DNA of 64,000 nt from Chloranthus sessilifolius (lineage: Eukaryota; Streptophyta; Magnoliopsida; Chloranthales; Chloranthaceae): the NCBI GenBank assembly GCA_021018995.1, contig CM037590.1:86522097-86586096 (forward strand), read 5' to 3'. Below the pieces are notes generated by a model. The model was not told the DNA's origin. It did not search any database and saw only the letters and a program-made list of their open reading frames with translations. Within the stretch, counting starts at the first letter, position 1; every line of letters begins with the position of its first letter. Positions 12,079-23,639 of the stretch are shown one piece after another. The translations under genes and the position numbers were made by a program.

Positions 12079-13257
12079 GCCATGGGTTGCTGATACTGAG
12101 GCCTTGGGGCATAACCTTCTCGATAGGGCTGGGTATTTCTGTAAGGCATGGGCTGCTGCTGCTGGTGGCTAGGGTATGCATCTTGTCTCCACCTCAGATT
12201 GGGGTGGTTCCTCCTTTGATACCTAACAGCAGGCTGCTACCCATAAGACTGAGCTGCAGCCACATGCTCTGTTATAAAATTAGGAAATTGGTTAGCAGAT
12301 GGGCATTCTTCCAAGGGATGAGTAGGGGACTGGCATATGGCACATGCCTCCTCCACTCTAGCAGCCACAGGTGACTGCATTGCTCCCATCAGCTTATCAA
12401 ATTTAATAGTTAAGCTATCCACTTTCCTTTCCAACTCACTTGGCACACTCACTTCATATATCTTTCCCCTTGAGGTGTTCTCCTTCATCAATCTAGGAGG
12501 CTCTAGATCTCTTGCTAAGGTTTCCCTTTGCATAGAGTTCTCACTAATGATGTCAAAGAGCGCCCATGCCTCCTCAGCAGTTTTATAGAGATAGGTGTCA
12601 CCACAAGAGGCATCTATCATATCTCTGCTTTTAGCATCAATTCCCTAATAAAATCTTTGAACCAATTGCCATTCAGGGATTTGATGGTGGGGGCATTTCT
12701 TAAGGAGTTCCTTAAATCTCTCCCAGGATTGATGAAAGTCTTCAGTTGGATCTTAGGTAAATGAGATGATACCCTTCCTCAACTGGCTGGTCTTTGACAT
12801 AGGGAAGAATTTGGCCAAAACTTGACATTGGTGATCACTCCAGGACTGAATGTTGTTGGGTGGAAGTAGGGACAACCAGGTCCTGGCTCTGTCCTTCAAT
12901 GAAAAAGGAAAGAGTCTCATCCTGGTGGCCTCCCCCTCCAAACTTTTGATATTAAATATAGCACACAATCATAAGAACTCATCAATGTGCTTGTAGGGAT
13001 CTTCTTTGGTCAGGCCATGAAATGAGGGCAGCATTTGAATGATGGATGATTTTATCTCATAGTTTCCCTGAGCAGCTGGGGATTGAATGCAGAAGGGGGA
13101 ATTGTAGACCCCTGGTGCATTAAACTCCTTAAGGGTTCTTGGCTGCTGTTGCTCACCCATTTCTACAGAATCAAATGCAACAGATGTGGGTGTAGTTGGT
13201 GTGGATCTGAGAAGTCTTTCAACCTCTGGATTTAGTGGAATAATCTGAGATTGCAAA
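12079..13257 (-). pseudogene. gag of Athila-like element B
   Basis: N-terminal motif RTLKEFNAPGVYNSPFCIQS, then LPSFHGLTKEDPYKHIDEF and LFPFSLKDRARTWLSLLP, the capsid-type core of Athila gag, and a zinc-knuckle-like CAICQSPTHPLEECP (CX2CX4HX4C) near the C-terminus. The same order occurs in G (54171-53204), where it is followed by protease. The product would have been the particle-forming protein with nucleic-acid binding. Cut by C at 12078; broken. Confidence 0.8.
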
Positions 13258-13551
13258 GTCCTCTACCAAATATACAACACTCAGATTCTGAATGCAGAAC
13301 GGATCCTCAACACAACAAGCAGAATCAACCAAATTTTCTAACTATTCTAACAAAAATTATCAACAGATGTGAAAAATAACAGGTGAGTAGAGGGATGCAA
13401 ACTACAGAGCAGTCTCCAGCACGATTCTCCTCTCACTGGTAGCCTTAGATCTGATGAACTGCACACAAACTACTAAAAAGTAGAAAAACATACAAATACA
13501 GTTAGTAAAAATCAAACAAAAAGTATAGATCTATCGATTTCTAAACATGCC

Positions 13552-13569
13552 TCCCCGGCAACGGTGCCA
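13552..13569 (-). other. Primer binding site of B (tRNA-Asp type)
   Basis: Minus strand TGGCACCGTTGCCGGGGA, six bases from the LTR end; the Athila primer type. Confidence 0.85.
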
Positions 13570-14069
13570 AAAACTTGTTGGCATGTTTGCCTTCCCTCAA
13601 ATGAGGGTCTAAAATCATGAATAAAACTAGGCAGACACACTCATACAGACCTGCAAGTACTCAGGATCTGTTGTAGCAAGCTTTAAAAGAATGGTGAGTA
13701 AGGGAATGTCCACAGGGAGGTTGGTTAGAAATATGATAAATCTCCAGATCTGTGGCAGATCTGGCACCCTAACTATTGCTAAGTTAGCTAAAAGACAGGA
13801 GAGAGGTTTAAAATGGATTGTCACTTAAACTAAGCTAAAATTAAACATAAACTAAATTGGATCGAGTTTAGGAGCTTAGATCTTGCAGGGGAAGAGAGTA
13901 AAAAGCAAAAAATGGAGAAGAGTAGCTTGGAGGTTGGTTTTGACTGAAATCAGATTCGATTAATCATGCTACAGAGGTTCAGAGCACACAATTCCCTCAA
14001 CTAGCTAAAAACACAACTGAAGGATATAAATTCCACTCCAAATCACAGGATCCACCAGGTCTTAAGGCT

Positions 14070-14210
14070 ATGATCTATCCACTTTAATGGTCACAGACCA
14101 TCCTATAGACTTTATCGAATCCATGGATTGTAGCAGATGAATCCAATTGGAGGTTGCGCTTAGATTCATCTTAAGGTTATGATCTATCCACTTTAATGGT
14201 CACAGACCAT
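14070..14210 (-). other. Two 32-nt leader hairpins in B LTR
   Basis: Copies at 14070-14101 and 14179-14210. In transcript sense the arms are ATGGTCTGT and ATAGATCAT, pairing with two G-U wobbles around a 14-nt loop. Both are followed by a CCTTAA-type word. Confidence 0.7.
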
Positions 14211-14698
14211 CTTAGGGATCTCCTTCAAAGTTAGACCATCAATTAGAACAATTAAAACCACTACAGATGCTATAATTCCTAGGTCACAGACTCAAGGAAT
14301 CACAAGAATATTAGATCCAGGGAGATTAGGTGGTATCCAAGAGGTCTACCCGTTAAGTGGGTGAGCTGATATACAGACTCCTCTACACAAATCTAATCGA
14401 TCACCAAATGGAACCAAAGGAACTTTAAATCTAATTAAATCATTAAAAACAATATTAACATTACAAACAAGGTCACTCTATAATGGAAATACTCTCAGAT
14501 ATGTAGTCTGTGTAGCTAGGAACCTACAATAACACTCTTAACCTTACCCAATTACAGATTTAGCTTTACTCCTCGCTACCCCAAGGGACTTAGCAAACCA
14601 TGGTTGGGCTAAAGGAGGGAAATGGAATTTCTCTGCAAGCTCTAATCTCCAGAATTTGGCTCAGATCTTGATCCTCCCACAATTACAATTGGGGGTCT

Positions 14699-14708
14699 CT
14701 ATATATAG
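14699..14708 (-). promoter_or_regulatory. TATA box of B LTR
   Basis: CTATATATAG between the CG-word array and the leader hairpins, matching the order in the other Athila-like LTRs. Confidence 0.65.
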
Positions 14709-15699
14709 CATTCTCCTTTGTTTTTCCCGCCAAAAATCCCTTCTAGAAGGTCCTCAGAGTTTGTCAGAGTTCTATTAGAGCACGTGGGTCGGTTAGGATT
14801 TCCTAGGGCATCTTTTAGAACCGTTGTGTCGACCAGCAAATGCCTTGGGTTGCGTGCGGCAGGTCACTGAATCACAACGTGTGCACAACTGAATTTCTGA
14901 GAAGTTTTGCACACGATTTTGACAGGTTCAGGAAGCTTTCGACAGGTTGGAATAGAGCATTTTGGTCCTTTCGCTAGGTTCTCAGATCTGTTCGATAGGT
15001 TCCGATAGGATGAATCTTCGCTTAGAGTTCCAGCCTTCTCAGTCCTTGGTTTGGAGTATTCGACTGGTTGGAGAACCATTTCGACTGGTTCCGCTCTGCA
15101 TGCTATCCTTTCGATAGGGTTGCTCTCACTCCTATCGAAAGGCTCAAGTACCCTCCAATAGGTTCTGTTCCAGCGTCTTCATTTCGATAAGATCAGGAAA
15201 CCATTTGATAGGTTCCCTTGACGCCTCAAGTAGGCTTTCGATAGGATGGTTTCTTCATTCCTTTCAGCTGCTCGATAGGTTCTTGGATCCTATCGAACTG
15301 CTCTATCCGCACGAATTCATCCTTTTTCTGCCTTTAGATCCTATCGAAAACTTCTTCAACTGTACAAATTCTTCCTTTCTTTACTTTCAGCTCCTATCGA
15401 AGTCTTCAGGTGACCAATTGATAGGACGTTTTGCGCCTGTTCTCACTTCCTTTACCTTGCCCTATTGTAGCCACGCGCTCTAAGGGTCCAGTGATGTGCT
15501 ACCCTCTGGTGTGCTGTTGCTGGGTTTGTCCTGTGCTGAGAGATAGCTCATTTTTTGGCATTCTTGAGTGGTTTTCTGCATTAATGTCCTCTTTTATTAT
15601 TGTCTACAAAATGCACTTGACAAAGACTTATTAGTGTGTTCACAGGTCTATCAATGGTCAGGTTAAAGGGTGAAAAGTGGCATTTTTCACCACTTAACA

Positions 15700-17730
15700 C
15701 TCCTAGGCCTTCTCATCCCCTCCCCTGGCTTGTAGTTCCTCTTCCAGCGGTAGTAGGTTGAGGATATCCCTGAGCCAAGGGCACAACTTTTTGAATGGGA
15801 TATTTTGTTTGAGGCTATGGATGTTGCCGCCTACGTCGTGTCTATATTAGAATGTGTTTAGGTTTTCTTTTTTGCTTTTTGTTTTATGTACTCATTCGGC
15901 TCTTGTGCATACTTTCTGTATATATTTTAATACAATTTCTTTTTTGGTGTTGATTAGTTTTTTTTTACATATTTATGTCTTATATTTATGTTCTTTCTGT
16001 GTGTATCTCTTTCTTTTTTTCCCGTACTGCACACCCACTGTTATCTTTAACACAGTGAGGACACTGCTCCTCATAGGTTTGGGGGTGTGGCAAGGTATGC
16101 CTTACCAATGGATAGTTAATAGTAGTGCAGCAAGGTTCAATTAAAAACTAAGAAAATGAAGTAAATCCCCACCTGAATTTTTTTTTTGGAAAATTGAAAA
16201 AGAAATTTTTTTTTTTTGGAATAATGTTGCAGCTCTAACACTATAATGAAGCAAATGTCAGGAACTTCTATTCAAAAATTAACACTTAGTGACCTTGAGA
16301 GGAGAGAAGATCTGTGAGGATACTCCCCAGAAAATTTGATGGAAGACCACACCTAGTGAGATTTGGGCCTAAGAACTTATCTTTTTAAAGAGTGTCTTGG
16401 CAATTTTTCAGCTCTAAGGACTAACTGCATCCAGCTTTGATTACTAGAAGTTAGGCAAATCCAAGTTGAAACAGCTTGACAACATTCTTGACATTGAGGA
16501 CATGAAGTAAGGTCATTCCTTGGACAATTTGAGCTGAAAATATCCCCACCCTTTGAATTGCCCTTGATAAACACCATTTGAGCCTTGAAATCCAAGCTTT
16601 TCTTTGATACAAACCAAAAAAGAAATTTATTTTGAACCCACAACCTCAATGACCAAATGCAGCCTAACCCTCACTTTGAGATTTAAGAAGGAAAGGTGAA
16701 GGAATTGAAGAGGTTAGAGGAGTAAGTTTTGACAATTTGGTATAAGAAGAAGAAAACACATGTGAAGGCAAGAGTGATGTGTAATTGTAACATGCCAGCC
16801 CATAAAAAAAGAAAAAAAAAAAAGAGAAAAACACAAAAGAAAGGCATACAAAAAGAAAAGAAAAACAGAAAAGCAAAACAAAAGAGTGAAGTCATTTCAT
16901 CAGATATTTTGAAAAAAAAAAAAAAGAAGCTGGCCACTTTGGCTTTGAAAATTCAAAAACAAGATGGAATTATGCTGAAATAAAGGTTGAGAAGTTGCAA
17001 ATCACCTCCTTACCTTACTCACATTTGAATCATTTCATTCCCTTTTATTCTTTATAAATTTCACCCATAAGCCATAGTACAACCCAATAAAACGTCCTTA
17101 CTGATCTGAAATTGATTGAGCTGTCATGTGGAGATGAGAATTTGTCTGATCTATGATGAAAAGAGTTAGAAAAATTCAGAAATTAGAGCAATGCCTATGC
17201 TCATGCTTGCAGTCCTATTGGAGGGCTGCAACTGCTCTTGAGCTGAGTGAACTGATGCACCCTTCCAGTTTCCTTCTGAGTGACAAGCCCTGGTGAGCTT
17301 TGGGTCTGAAATTAAGTTTGTTGGGAGTTGTATCATAACAGACATTCGCAATTTGATAGCTAGCTATGTATTAAATTTTGGATACAATGCCTTGACATGA
17401 GCTAATTTCAGTTTTTAAAAGACTGTGCTTTTGATAAAACCTTCTGAACTGAAAGGAACAAGGTGTGGAATGAATTTCATTTTGACTTGATTTTGTGCTC
17501 AACATGCTGCATTAACATTAACTGAACCATTGGGGAAGTTTGTGGGTAACTTCACTAAAAACCCTCAGGAAACTTCACTCCTCCACTAGGGATCACCTAG
17601 GGGTTCAAAAGGCTTAATGCATATGCTAAATGCACCCGTGTTCCCTACGAAAGTGACATCTAATTTTGTAGGTTAATTGTTTTTACTCTCTCCTTTGCTC
17701 AGGGACTAGTAAAGATTAGGTTTGGGGGTG
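15700..17730 (+). other. 3' noncoding stretch of element D
   Basis: No gene seen. T-rich 15840-16025, internal hairpin plus polypurine tract at 16056-16089 (TGAGGA/TCCTCA stem, then TAGGTTTGGGGGTGTG), A-rich runs 16800-16930, the GCTCTTGAGCTG block near 17233, and the conserved pre-LTR block about 17535-17730 ending in TAGGTTTGGGGGTG. The two tracts are 1.64 kb apart. Confidence 0.75.
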
Positions 17731-18773
17731 TGTTGAGCAGTGAAAAATACTATTTTTCACCTCCTAACCTGACCTTTGTTGGGCCCTTGAATTGACTAAT
17801 AAGGTGTGTTAAGGATGTTTTGTAGATAAGCAACAAAATCTAGCCTTAGTGCAGATATCCACCTAAAAAGGCCAAAGTAGCAATCTGTCCCTCATCACGG
17901 TTTCACAATAGCCAAAAGCCTGTTAGTCAAGCAATCAGAGTTGTATAAATTCATGAGAAGGTCATGGGCAAAACAAGTAATGCTTGAGACCAAGCACAGT
18001 TGTAGAGAAGATAGATTGAACCCACCAAGAAGTTGTTGAGTGCTAACAGATGGAAGATAGTGCACCAGAAATAGGTGCCAGCTGAGGAAAATCAAGGAAG
18101 AAGCTGTCGAGAAGTTCTGGAGCTCAAATGCCAAGCTGTCGAGAAGATCTAGTAAGCTATCACAAGGTTCCAGTTTCTTGTCGATAGGTTGTGCCTGTAG
18201 AGAAAGAATCTTGTCGACACATTAGCTGAAGGATGGAAGTCGTGAGGTTCAGATAAACCTATCAAGCAGAACAAGAGAATCCTTTGACAGGATCCTTTAG
18301 AACCTGTCAAGATGATCCCCAACATATCGATCACTTCACCAAGTCGGCAGGATGGTTGTAACCTGTCAACATGATGAAGGAAGAACTAAACAGAGGGTAT
18401 CGAGAGCTACTTGAAACCTGTCGAGAGAGGCTAATCCTAGTGACGAGTACACTTCAACCTAGCGAGAGGTTTATCCCAAACCTATCAAAAGACTGAGCAT
18501 ACAAACCAAGAACCTGTCAAAAAGCTCTCTAAACCTCTTGACATTTGTTCTAGGAACTTCTAATGACTCCTTCAGTAATCACAACTTCCAGATTCTGTGC
18601 ACACGCTCCAAGGCACGACAGCGACCCTTGGGGGGTATTTTTGGTATTCAACTAAGCACAAGCGAGAATTCTAACTACCTCACATATACTTGTCAGTTGT
18701 AGACCAATAGGAGAAAAGCTTCTAGAAGAGGGATTAGCCATATAAGCATAACTGCATTATTCTTTTGAATTTT

Positions 18774-18811
18774 GATTGGCTGAAATAGATCTGAGAAAAA
18801 GGTATAAATAG
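18774..18811 (+). promoter_or_regulatory. Core promoter of D LTR
   Basis: GATTGG box followed by GTATAAATAG; downstream of the CG-word array and about 420 bases upstream of the first leader hairpin. Confidence 0.65.
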
Positions 18812-19225
18812 AGGAGCAACGATATTGAAAGGGATCCATAAATTGAGAGAGCAGAGCCAAGGTCTAATTAATTTTTCCCTCTTTTCCTTCTTCCTCGCCA
18901 TTAGATAATGATGGTTGGCTAAAAACCTCTTCAGTAGCTAGGGTGAGGGTATGATCTGTAAGTGAGAGTTTCAGAGGCTTTGTGAGGGATTGGATGCTGC
19001 ACAGATTGTAGATCTGAGCACATCATTATAAGTAGTAGCATTATAATGGAATTGTGGGTTTTAGAGTTAATTTGGAGCTAGATTTCATTTATTCATATTT
19101 GATTTCCTTAGTTTGGATACTCCTGTGAGCCAGCCAGAAATGGGGAGCTTGTAGCCTGGCATTCACAGCATGTACAATGATTAACTTGTTCTAATCAAGA
19201 CCACTGGCTCAAGACAATCTCTACG

Positions 19226-19329
19226 ATGATCTGTGACCATTAAAGTGGACAGATCATAGCCTTAGGATTGCTTTGATATGTTGGGACAATCTCTGGGATG
19301 GTCTGTGACCATTAAAATGGACAGATCAT
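19226..19329 (+). other. Two 32-nt leader hairpins in D LTR
   Basis: Copies at 19226-19257 (ATGATCTGT with ACAGATCAT, perfect) and 19298-19329 (ATGGTCTGT with ACAGATCAT, one wobble). Each is preceded by GACAATCTCT and followed by GCCTTAGGATTG, so hairpin and flanks duplicated as a unit of about 72 bases. Confidence 0.75.
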
Positions 19330-19899
19330 GGCCTTAGGATTGCATTAATTCTCTGGTTGAGATTGGATTCTTATGCCACGCATCTGCTGGGGTAAAACCT
19401 GGGGAGCTTGTAGCTAGATGAAGGATTATTACAGATCTGATCTAAGCATTGCCTTTGATTTAATCAATTTTTAGTGAAATATCAAATCCCTAGCTGCTAA
19501 TCTTCATCCATTTGATTTTTAATCCATTTTCCTTCACTTCTATGTTTTCTTAAACTCTGGATCAACTACATTTAATTTTTGTAGTTCGTAGTGACAAAAC
19601 CCAAAAAAACCTCTCCTCTTTCCTATTTTAGAATAGCTTAAAGTAGGATAGAGTGTCAGATCTATTGTAAATCTGGAGATCCATCATAGTTTATTCATAT
19701 TTTCCCTGTGGACATACCCTTACTTACCTAAAAAACTTCCTGCACAAGCACTGTATCTTGCAGGTCTAGGAGATTGTAGCTGTGCTGGATCCATCCTTTG
19801 TTTTAATTTGATTCTATTTTATTACACTTTAAATCGTCACACTCTATTTCCCCAACATGGCTCATCATCAGGCTTTGTAGGTTCCTTAATCTAGAGGCA

Positions 19900-20345
19900 G
19901 AAGGTTGGCTCATTCCTTTGCTCGATCATGATTGGCTTCATCTTAGCACCATACGGGATTTCAATCATTGATGTCAAAGTGGCAGTGCATCGGCAAAGTG
20001 ATTCCTTATCCGAGGGACATATGAGAATGTCACGTCTTCAAAATAAACTATCGAATCCTCGAGGTGCTGACAGTAAGGGATCAATTTCTCGTCTTTGTCT
20101 TCTAATCTCCATTCGTCTGGCATATGATCAACTGTGAATCGCTGAATACTCGAAGGTGAGTTACATTCAGATCGAGAGTCGCCAACAAACCAGCAGCACA
20201 AGCTTCGTACTCGGCCATGTTGTTAGTGTAAGGGAAGTTGAGCTTCATAGAGACCAATATATGTGATCCTTTCGGTGAAATCAAGATGGCGCCAACTCCC
20301 TGACCTTCGGCATTTGTTGTCCCGTCAAAGTGCATTACTCATGAT
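19900..20345 (-). pseudogene. Second RNase H (aRNH) of element E
   Basis: Shows MHFDGTTNAEGQGVGAILIS, NMAEYEACAAGLLATLDLN and LRVFSDSQLII, the DG..N, E and SDS-type acid motifs of RNase H, then the tail VPRIRNHFADAL. In Tat/Ogre elements this domain follows the usual RNase H and precedes integrase. It may have helped degrade the RNA strand of the replication hybrid; why the lineage keeps two is not settled. Confidence 0.8.
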
Positions 20346-20459
20346 TCTTCTACTTCTTCGGTATCGTCTTTCCTCCTAAACAGGATGTCCTCGTAAGGGA
20401 ACTTAGTTCTCAAGAGTTTGTAATCTGACAAAGGATTGTCGGCAAGATGATCAGTAAGT

Positions 20460-20870
20460 GCTTGCCCCTAGATCGACTTCTGAGTGCTGTATGTGATTTC
20501 AAACTTAGACAATAAAAGCTGCCATCGTGCAGTTTGTCCAGTAAGGGTCGGCTTCTCGAAAAGGTGCTTCAACGGCTCCATTCGAGCCAAAAGTAGAACA
20601 GCTTGGGATAGCAAGTAATGACGGAGTCTCTGAGTAGCCCATAAAAGAGCCAGCCATGCCTTCTCCAGATGAGAATAATGCGTCTCATAATCAATAAACT
20701 TCTTGCTCAGATAACATATGGACTTCTCTCTTCTTCTCGTGTCGTCATGCTGCCCTAAGACAAATCCCATTGAAACTTCCGTCGTGGAGAGATACATCAA
20801 AAGTGGTCTCCCTGGCTCAGGTCGTACTAGAAAAGGTGCGTTAAGGAGGTAGCTTTTGCTTTTATCGAAC
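20460..20870 (-). pseudogene. Ty3/gypsy RNase H of element E
   Basis: Recognised by YLSTTEVSMGFVLGQHD, YLSKKFIDYETHYSHLEKAW and LLSKFEITYSTQKSI, the usual RNase H fused after gypsy RT. Lies between RT and the second RNase H, as expected for Tat. Confidence 0.8.
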
Positions 20871-20875
20871 GCTGC

Positions 20876-22000
20876 CTAACAATCATCATTCCATTCAACG
20901 GGCGAGTTCTTCCTTAGTAGTTTAAAGATTGGCATGCAGATTGGAGTTAGCTGTGCAATGAACCGACTGATATATTGTATTCTGCCCAGGAACCCTCTAA
21001 CTTCTTTCTTAGTAGATGTTGGTGGTATTTTGGTGATGGCTTTAACTTTGACTGGGTCGACCTTGATCCCTCTCCTACTGACGATGAATCCTAACAGTTT
21101 TCCAGGCATAGCACCAAATGCGCACTTTTGTGGATTCAGATGTGATAGATATTTTCTCAACCTCTCAAACAACTTTTGAAGGTTTACCAAGTGATCACTT
21201 CGCTCTGGTGACTTGGCTATCATATCATCGACATACACTATAATTTTTTAGTTCATCATGTCATGAAACAGCGCAGTCATAGCTCTCTGGTATGTTGCAC
21301 CGACATTCTTCAGCCCAAACGGCATGACTCTGTAGCAAAAGGTTCCCCAAAGAGTGATGAACACAGTCTTCTCTCGATCCGCCTCTGCCATCTTAATCTG
21401 ATTGTATCCTGAGAATCCATCCATGAAAGAAAGCATCTCGTTCTTAGCAATGTTATCGACTAGGATGTCGATGTGTGGCAATAGAAACTCTTCCTTCGGG
21501 CTTGCCTTATTCAAATTGTGAAAATCAATATACATGCGGACCTTTCCATCCTTCTTCAGCACCGATACAATATTGGCTAGCCACTGCGAGCATTTGGATA
21601 CCATGAGAAATCCTACATTATACTACTTGATGACCTCGTCCTTGACTTTCAGCATCTACTCAGGTCAGAGTCTTCTCAGCTTCTGCTTAATCGACTTTAT
21701 ATCGGGGTAGAGAGGCAACTCATGCTCGACCAAATTTGTGTCAAGACCAGGCATGCCCTTGTACGACCAGGCAAAAACATCTTGGTATGATCGAAGGAAG
21801 TCGATCATGCTTTTTCTTTCTTCGAGAGATAGCGACATTGCAATTTTGGTAATTCTAGAAATTTTCTCAGTCCCTAGATTAACGTCCTCGATTTCTTCGA
21901 CAATGGGGGTAGGGCCATGCTCAAATTTGGTAAACATGTCAAGGAGCTCATTGGGGAGCTCCTCTAAAGGGATATCTTCGTACAGACTCGTAACTCCTAC
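20876..22000 (-). pseudogene. Reverse transcriptase of element E
   Basis: N-terminal lead DVFAWSYKGMPGLD, fingers motif KKDGKVRMYIDFHNLNKASP, palm FMDGFSGYNQIKM and YRVMPFGLKN, catalytic YVDD in MYVDDMIAKSPERS, then the thumb/connection HLNPQKCAFG and GFLGRIQYISRFI. Clear gypsy RT. Broken. Confidence 0.85.
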
Positions 22001-22661
22001 CTCTTCTTGTATTTCTACAGAAAAGGGGTCGATTTTATGTAGTATGGGTATTTCAATTAAGGCATCTTTTTATGGGATTTTATTTAGAATTTTAAATGAC
22101 AATATTTTTGGACTTTGTATTTTTCAATGTTTTTGGAAATTTTATTTTCTTCGGAAACAGACCCATGACAGTACGAGTCTATGTATATACAAGGTATTAC
22201 CTACCAAGGGTTTATCTCACTTTTTATAGTTTTTTTTTTTGGAAAATGGGTGCCAAATGTTAGGCCACTCCCCGCTTCTAGGGTTTGGGGCAAAGATGCC
22301 CAATTGCATACCTAAGAGGTCGCTCCTTTACCTGTTTGGATGGAGGGTGTTGACTGATACGGCTCTTCAGAGTCAGCCTCCATCATGTTGATCCCCATTT
22401 AATCTGAGTTGATATCCTCAAATGTTAACACAGTTTTGTGGTGATTCACCACAGGGGGAGTTTATTCAGGTACGGGCCGTCACTCCTCAAAAGGGATAAC
22501 GCGGCCAAGTCTATCTCCAGGCTGGGAAGGGTGATGTGGGGATTGGTGGGCTGAATCGGTGCTATGGGCTTCTATGGGGCTAATTGGGTTACCCCATTTC
22601 GGTTAATCTTTACAACCTCGACGCTCACAAATGAATTCCTGATGTGAGGTCTGGGACGGGG
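22001..22661 (-). other. Spacer between protease and RT of element E
   Basis: About 0.66 kb without a recognisable domain. In Ogre elements an intron lies between protease and RT; this spacer has the right position, but I cannot show splice sites with confidence. Confidence 0.45.
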
Positions 22662-23630
22662 TCATTCCTCTATGTGTATTCCCCTAGTTCTCGCAGCTAC
22701 CGTCGCACGGGCTTTCTCCTTAGCCTCCCGCACTTCTTCTTCTGTGGGCTTGTAACCTAGCCTAAATTTGACTTTTTGACCACCCTTAGCTATGACGGGC
22801 TCTTTTCTGCCTTGCAGTCTAGCCCCATCCCCCTTCCATTTTGATAGCTCCACTTTTGGAGCATGGCCACTACTACTACCGTTCCACCTCTAGTTCTTGG
22901 AATGATGCCCTCGATGGGCTCCGAGAGTACTGTAAATACTTCATACTCGAAACTGTGGAGGTTGACGTCCTCAGCGGTGTGTGGTACATCCAGCACTTTG
23001 GGCTTTTCAACTCTGTTGGTAGCTTTTTCTTTCTCACTATGCCCATCACTGATGATAGTGATAATCTTATGCCCAAAAATAAATTTGAGCTTCTGGTACA
23101 GTGTGGATGGGATTGCTCCGACTTCATGCCGCCACAGGCGCCCTAACAGTAGATTAAATGAGGATTTGATATCCATCACTTGAAACAATATGGAGATGGT
23201 CATTGGCCCAATCAATAGCTCAAGGTCAACTTCTCCCATTATCTCTCTTCGTGTGTTATCGAAGCCTCTGGCACTAGTTCTCGTGGGTCTCAGCATGCAA
23301 GGATCTACCCCAATGTTGCTAGTGGTTCTCAGTGGGCATATATTTAACACAGACCCACTATCGATTAATACCAAGGGGATTATCATATTCTCAGACTCAA
23401 CAGTAATGTTCAGGGATTGAGAGTGACTACTCCCTTCATCAGGTAAATTGGCATCCAAAAATGAATTGGCATTTGGAGCCATAACCTGACCAATTATTTG
23501 CCCGACTTCATCTGGGCTAATTGGAAGCAATACATGCACATTTTTTAATGCCCCCATTAATGCTTGAAAATGAAGTGGGGATGCCATTAACAGATCCCAT
23601 ACAGTAATATGGGCATGCATTCTTCTCAAG
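22662..23630 (-). pseudogene. Aspartic protease and G-patch-like part of element E
   Basis: Protease flap and core are visible as IPLVLIDSGSVLNICPL (DSG catalytic triplet) and FNLLLGRLWRHEVGAIPSTL (the LLGR..LH-type motif). Downstream, KWSYQNGRGMGLDCK and VKFRLGYKPTEEEVREAKE resemble the G-patch (GxGxG) segment found in many Tat-lineage polyproteins. The protease would have cut the polyprotein; the G-patch probably binds RNA. Broken. Confidence 0.75.
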
Positions 23631-23639
23631 AGTCTCCAG

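Larger units (their letters stand above)
4447..15699 (-). mobile_element. Element B: Athila-like element, 5' part, interrupted by A and C
   Basis: Minus-strand fossil. Reading leftward: 5' LTR (15699-13576), tRNA-Asp primer site, gag (from 13256), then the whole of C (12078-4620), a further 170 bases of gag, and the edge of A at 4446. The rest of B lies left of the window beyond A. B itself interrupts D at 15700. Coding part broken. Confidence 0.85.
13576..15699 (-). repeat. 5' LTR of element B
   Basis: About 2.1 kb, minus strand TGTTAAGTGGTGA ... CATGCCAACA. U3 carries an array of CCTATCGA/TCGATAGG words (about 14870-15430); TATA box CTATATATAG at 14699-14708; two 32-nt leader hairpins; an AGATCT inverted repeat at 13743-13768 and the conserved word CCTGCAAG near 13650. 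The start resembles the LTR of D, so B and D are related subfamilies. The 3' partner is outside the window. Confidence 0.85.
15700..19857 (+). mobile_element. Element D: Athila-like element, 3' end
   Basis: Plus-strand fossil: 3' noncoding stretch (15700-17730) and 3' LTR. Its left side is cut by B. Its right edge is inside pol of E, so D inserted into E. Related to B by LTR sequence and to A, C, G and H by its 3' noncoding blocks. No coding part is recognisable. Confidence 0.85.
17731..19857 (+). repeat. 3' LTR of element D
   Basis: TGTTGAGCAGTG ... TTTCCCCAACA, about 2.1 kb. Array of AACCTGTCGA/TGTCGAGAAG words at about 18120-18540, GATTGG box near 18775, TATA box GTATAAATAG at 18802-18811, two 32-nt hairpins, GAGCTTGTAGC words near 19148 and 19403, AGATCT inverted repeat near 19648-19682 and the tail word CTTGCAGG near 19757. 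Confidence 0.85.

Noticed and set aside
13261-13550. Possible small gene between gag and primer site of B
   Set aside because: Leader DNA of the element, no conserved frame; G has a similar noncoding stretch at 54250-54600.
15854-16144. Hydrophobic plus-strand frame as a membrane protein
   Set aside because: Composition comes from a T-rich noncoding stretch of D and it overlaps the internal polypurine tract.
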